From Gammaproteobacteria bacterium (lineage in GTDB: Bacteria; Pseudomonadota; Gammaproteobacteria; Acidiferrobacterales; Acidiferrobacteraceae), in contig JAPTWT010000220.1 of NCBI GenBank assembly GCA_028064935.1, positions 1 to 9,598 of the forward strand: a stretch of 9,598 bases of DNA, read 5' to 3'. The position numbers were made by a program, and so were the translations under genes. Every line of letters begins with the position of its first letter. Positions within the stretch are counted from its first letter, which is position 1. This document shows positions 9,374-9,598 of this stretch, one piece after another. Below the pieces are notes generated by a model that saw only the letters and a list, made by a program, of their open reading frames with translations, had not been told where the DNA came from and searched no databases.

Positions 9374-9394
9374 GTGAAGATACAGGAGTTCTGA
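9374..9394 (+). other. Possible 6-codon leader peptide (GTG start)
   Basis: GGAGG at 9364-9368 is followed, after 5 bases, by GTG and five more codons (M/V-K-I-Q-E-F), ending in TGA at 9392-9394 that overlaps the next ATG. The spacing is ideal for ribosome loading, but so short a frame arises easily by chance. Confidence 0.15.
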
Positions 9395-9534
9395 TGTCAG
9401 CAATCCCAATTGTTGTTGACACCATGCCAGCTATCCACAGGAAACATCGGATAGTTGGAGTGGATAATGATTCGGGTCAAACCTATCAAGAGTCGCGGCG
9501 GTGCGGCAGGGGTTGCGAACTATCTGCGCAATGA
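9394..9534 (+). CDS. Possible 46-codon small ORF overlapping the relaxase start
   Basis: A short reading frame starting MSAIPIVVDTMPAI, in a different frame from the relaxase and overlapping its first 68 bases. It has a good ribosome binding site, AGGAG at 9384-9388, 5 bases before the ATG, and its ATG overlaps the TGA of a 6-codon frame (TGATG at 9392-9396). I do not recognise the product. It could be a leader ORF that couples or limits translation of the relaxase, or chance; the Arg/Cys-rich tail made from out-of-frame relaxase codons argues for chance or for a purely regulatory role. Confidence 0.25.
   Translation: MSAIPIVVDTMPAIHRKHRIVGVDNDSGQTYQESRRCGRGCELSAQ
9457..9460 (+). promoter_or_regulatory. 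Shine-Dalgarno site of the relaxase gene
   Basis: GGAG lies 6 bases before the ATG at 9467, with an in-frame TAG just upstream (9452-9454), which supports the start given for the relaxase. Confidence 0.6.
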
Positions 9535-9598
9535 GCATGCGGGCGAGTCGGCAGAACAGGCCGTTGGTTATTATAGCGAGCGGGGTGGAGCCCCTTCC
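9467..9598 (+). CDS. MobF/TrwC-like conjugative relaxase, N-terminal fragment cut by window end
   Basis: Only the first 44 codons are present; the gene runs off the window without a stop. The N-terminus begins MIRVKPIKSRGGAAG, then has a tyrosine (Y19) and a YY pair (Y35, Y36) followed by SERGGAPS. This order resembles MobF relaxases such as TrwC and TraI, in which N-terminal tyrosines cut oriT and the second YY is followed by a Gly-rich stretch and W-x-G-x-G-A. The Trp/Gly block, HUH histidines and helicase domain would lie beyond the window. The ATG at 9467 follows GGAG (9457-9460) with a 6-base spacer; an in-frame TAG at 9452-9454 rules out a longer upstream protein. It is transcribed away from the defence operon and implies a plasmid or integrative conjugative element. 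With 44 residues the family call is good but not certain. Confidence 0.72.
   Translation, partial: MIRVKPIKSRGGAAGVANYLRNEHAGESAEQAVGYYSERGGAPS

Noticed and set aside
9416..9421. Perfect TTGACA as a -35 box for the relaxase
   Set aside because: With 16-19 base spacing the downstream hexamers are CAGGAA, AGGAAA, GGAAAC and GAAACA, none resembling a -10 box.
9162..9425. 87-codon minus-strand frame spanning the intergenic region and helicase start
   Set aside because: It overlaps the helicase 5' end in another frame, has a Pro/Thr/Arg-rich unstructured product and lacks a convincing ribosome site.
9431..9439. CTATCCACA, 8 of 9 to the DnaA box
   Set aside because: A single copy with no iterons, AT-rich segment or replication gene is not evidence of an origin.

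Overview
The window is about 60-65% GC. It holds three large complete genes on the minus strand, a short divergent control region, and the first 44 codons of a plus-strand relaxase gene cut by the window end. GC content, Shine-Dalgarno sites, GTG/ATG starts and the relaxase family suggest a Pseudomonadota host, probably beta- or gammaproteobacterial, and a conjugative plasmid or integrative conjugative element. This is inference from style and context; no ribosomal or taxonomic marker is present.

Layout in transcription order on the minus strand: (1) bases 9256-5729, a 1175-residue SNF2-type helicase with a C-terminal DUF3883 domain carrying a PD-(D/E)xK-like signature; (2) bases 5714-2874, a 946-residue DUF1156/COG1743-type adenine-specific DNA methyltransferase; (3) bases 2855-3, a 950-residue DUF499/COG1483-type P-loop ATPase. 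Gaps are 14 and 18 bases, each start has its own Shine-Dalgarno sequence, and no terminator separates them, so they look like one operon. The ATPase stop codon lies at bases 3-5, so any further operon members are outside the window.

Together the genes look like a large anti-phage or DNA-modification defence module: a methyltransferase to mark self DNA, a translocase with a possible nuclease domain to act on foreign DNA, and a large ATPase as motor or switch. It recalls BREX and DISARM in logic, but no PglZ, BrxC/BrxL, DrmA or DrmB is seen. DUF1156/DUF499 neighbours are known from defence islands, so the core pair is not new. The pairing with this helicase, the apparently eroded zinc ribbon of the methyltransferase and the position next to a relaxase deserve attention.

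Bases 9257-9466 separate the operon from the relaxase. They hold an imperfect palindrome over a plausible defence promoter, a perfect TATAAT facing the relaxase, and a run of three Shine-Dalgarno/start pairs leading into the relaxase gene.
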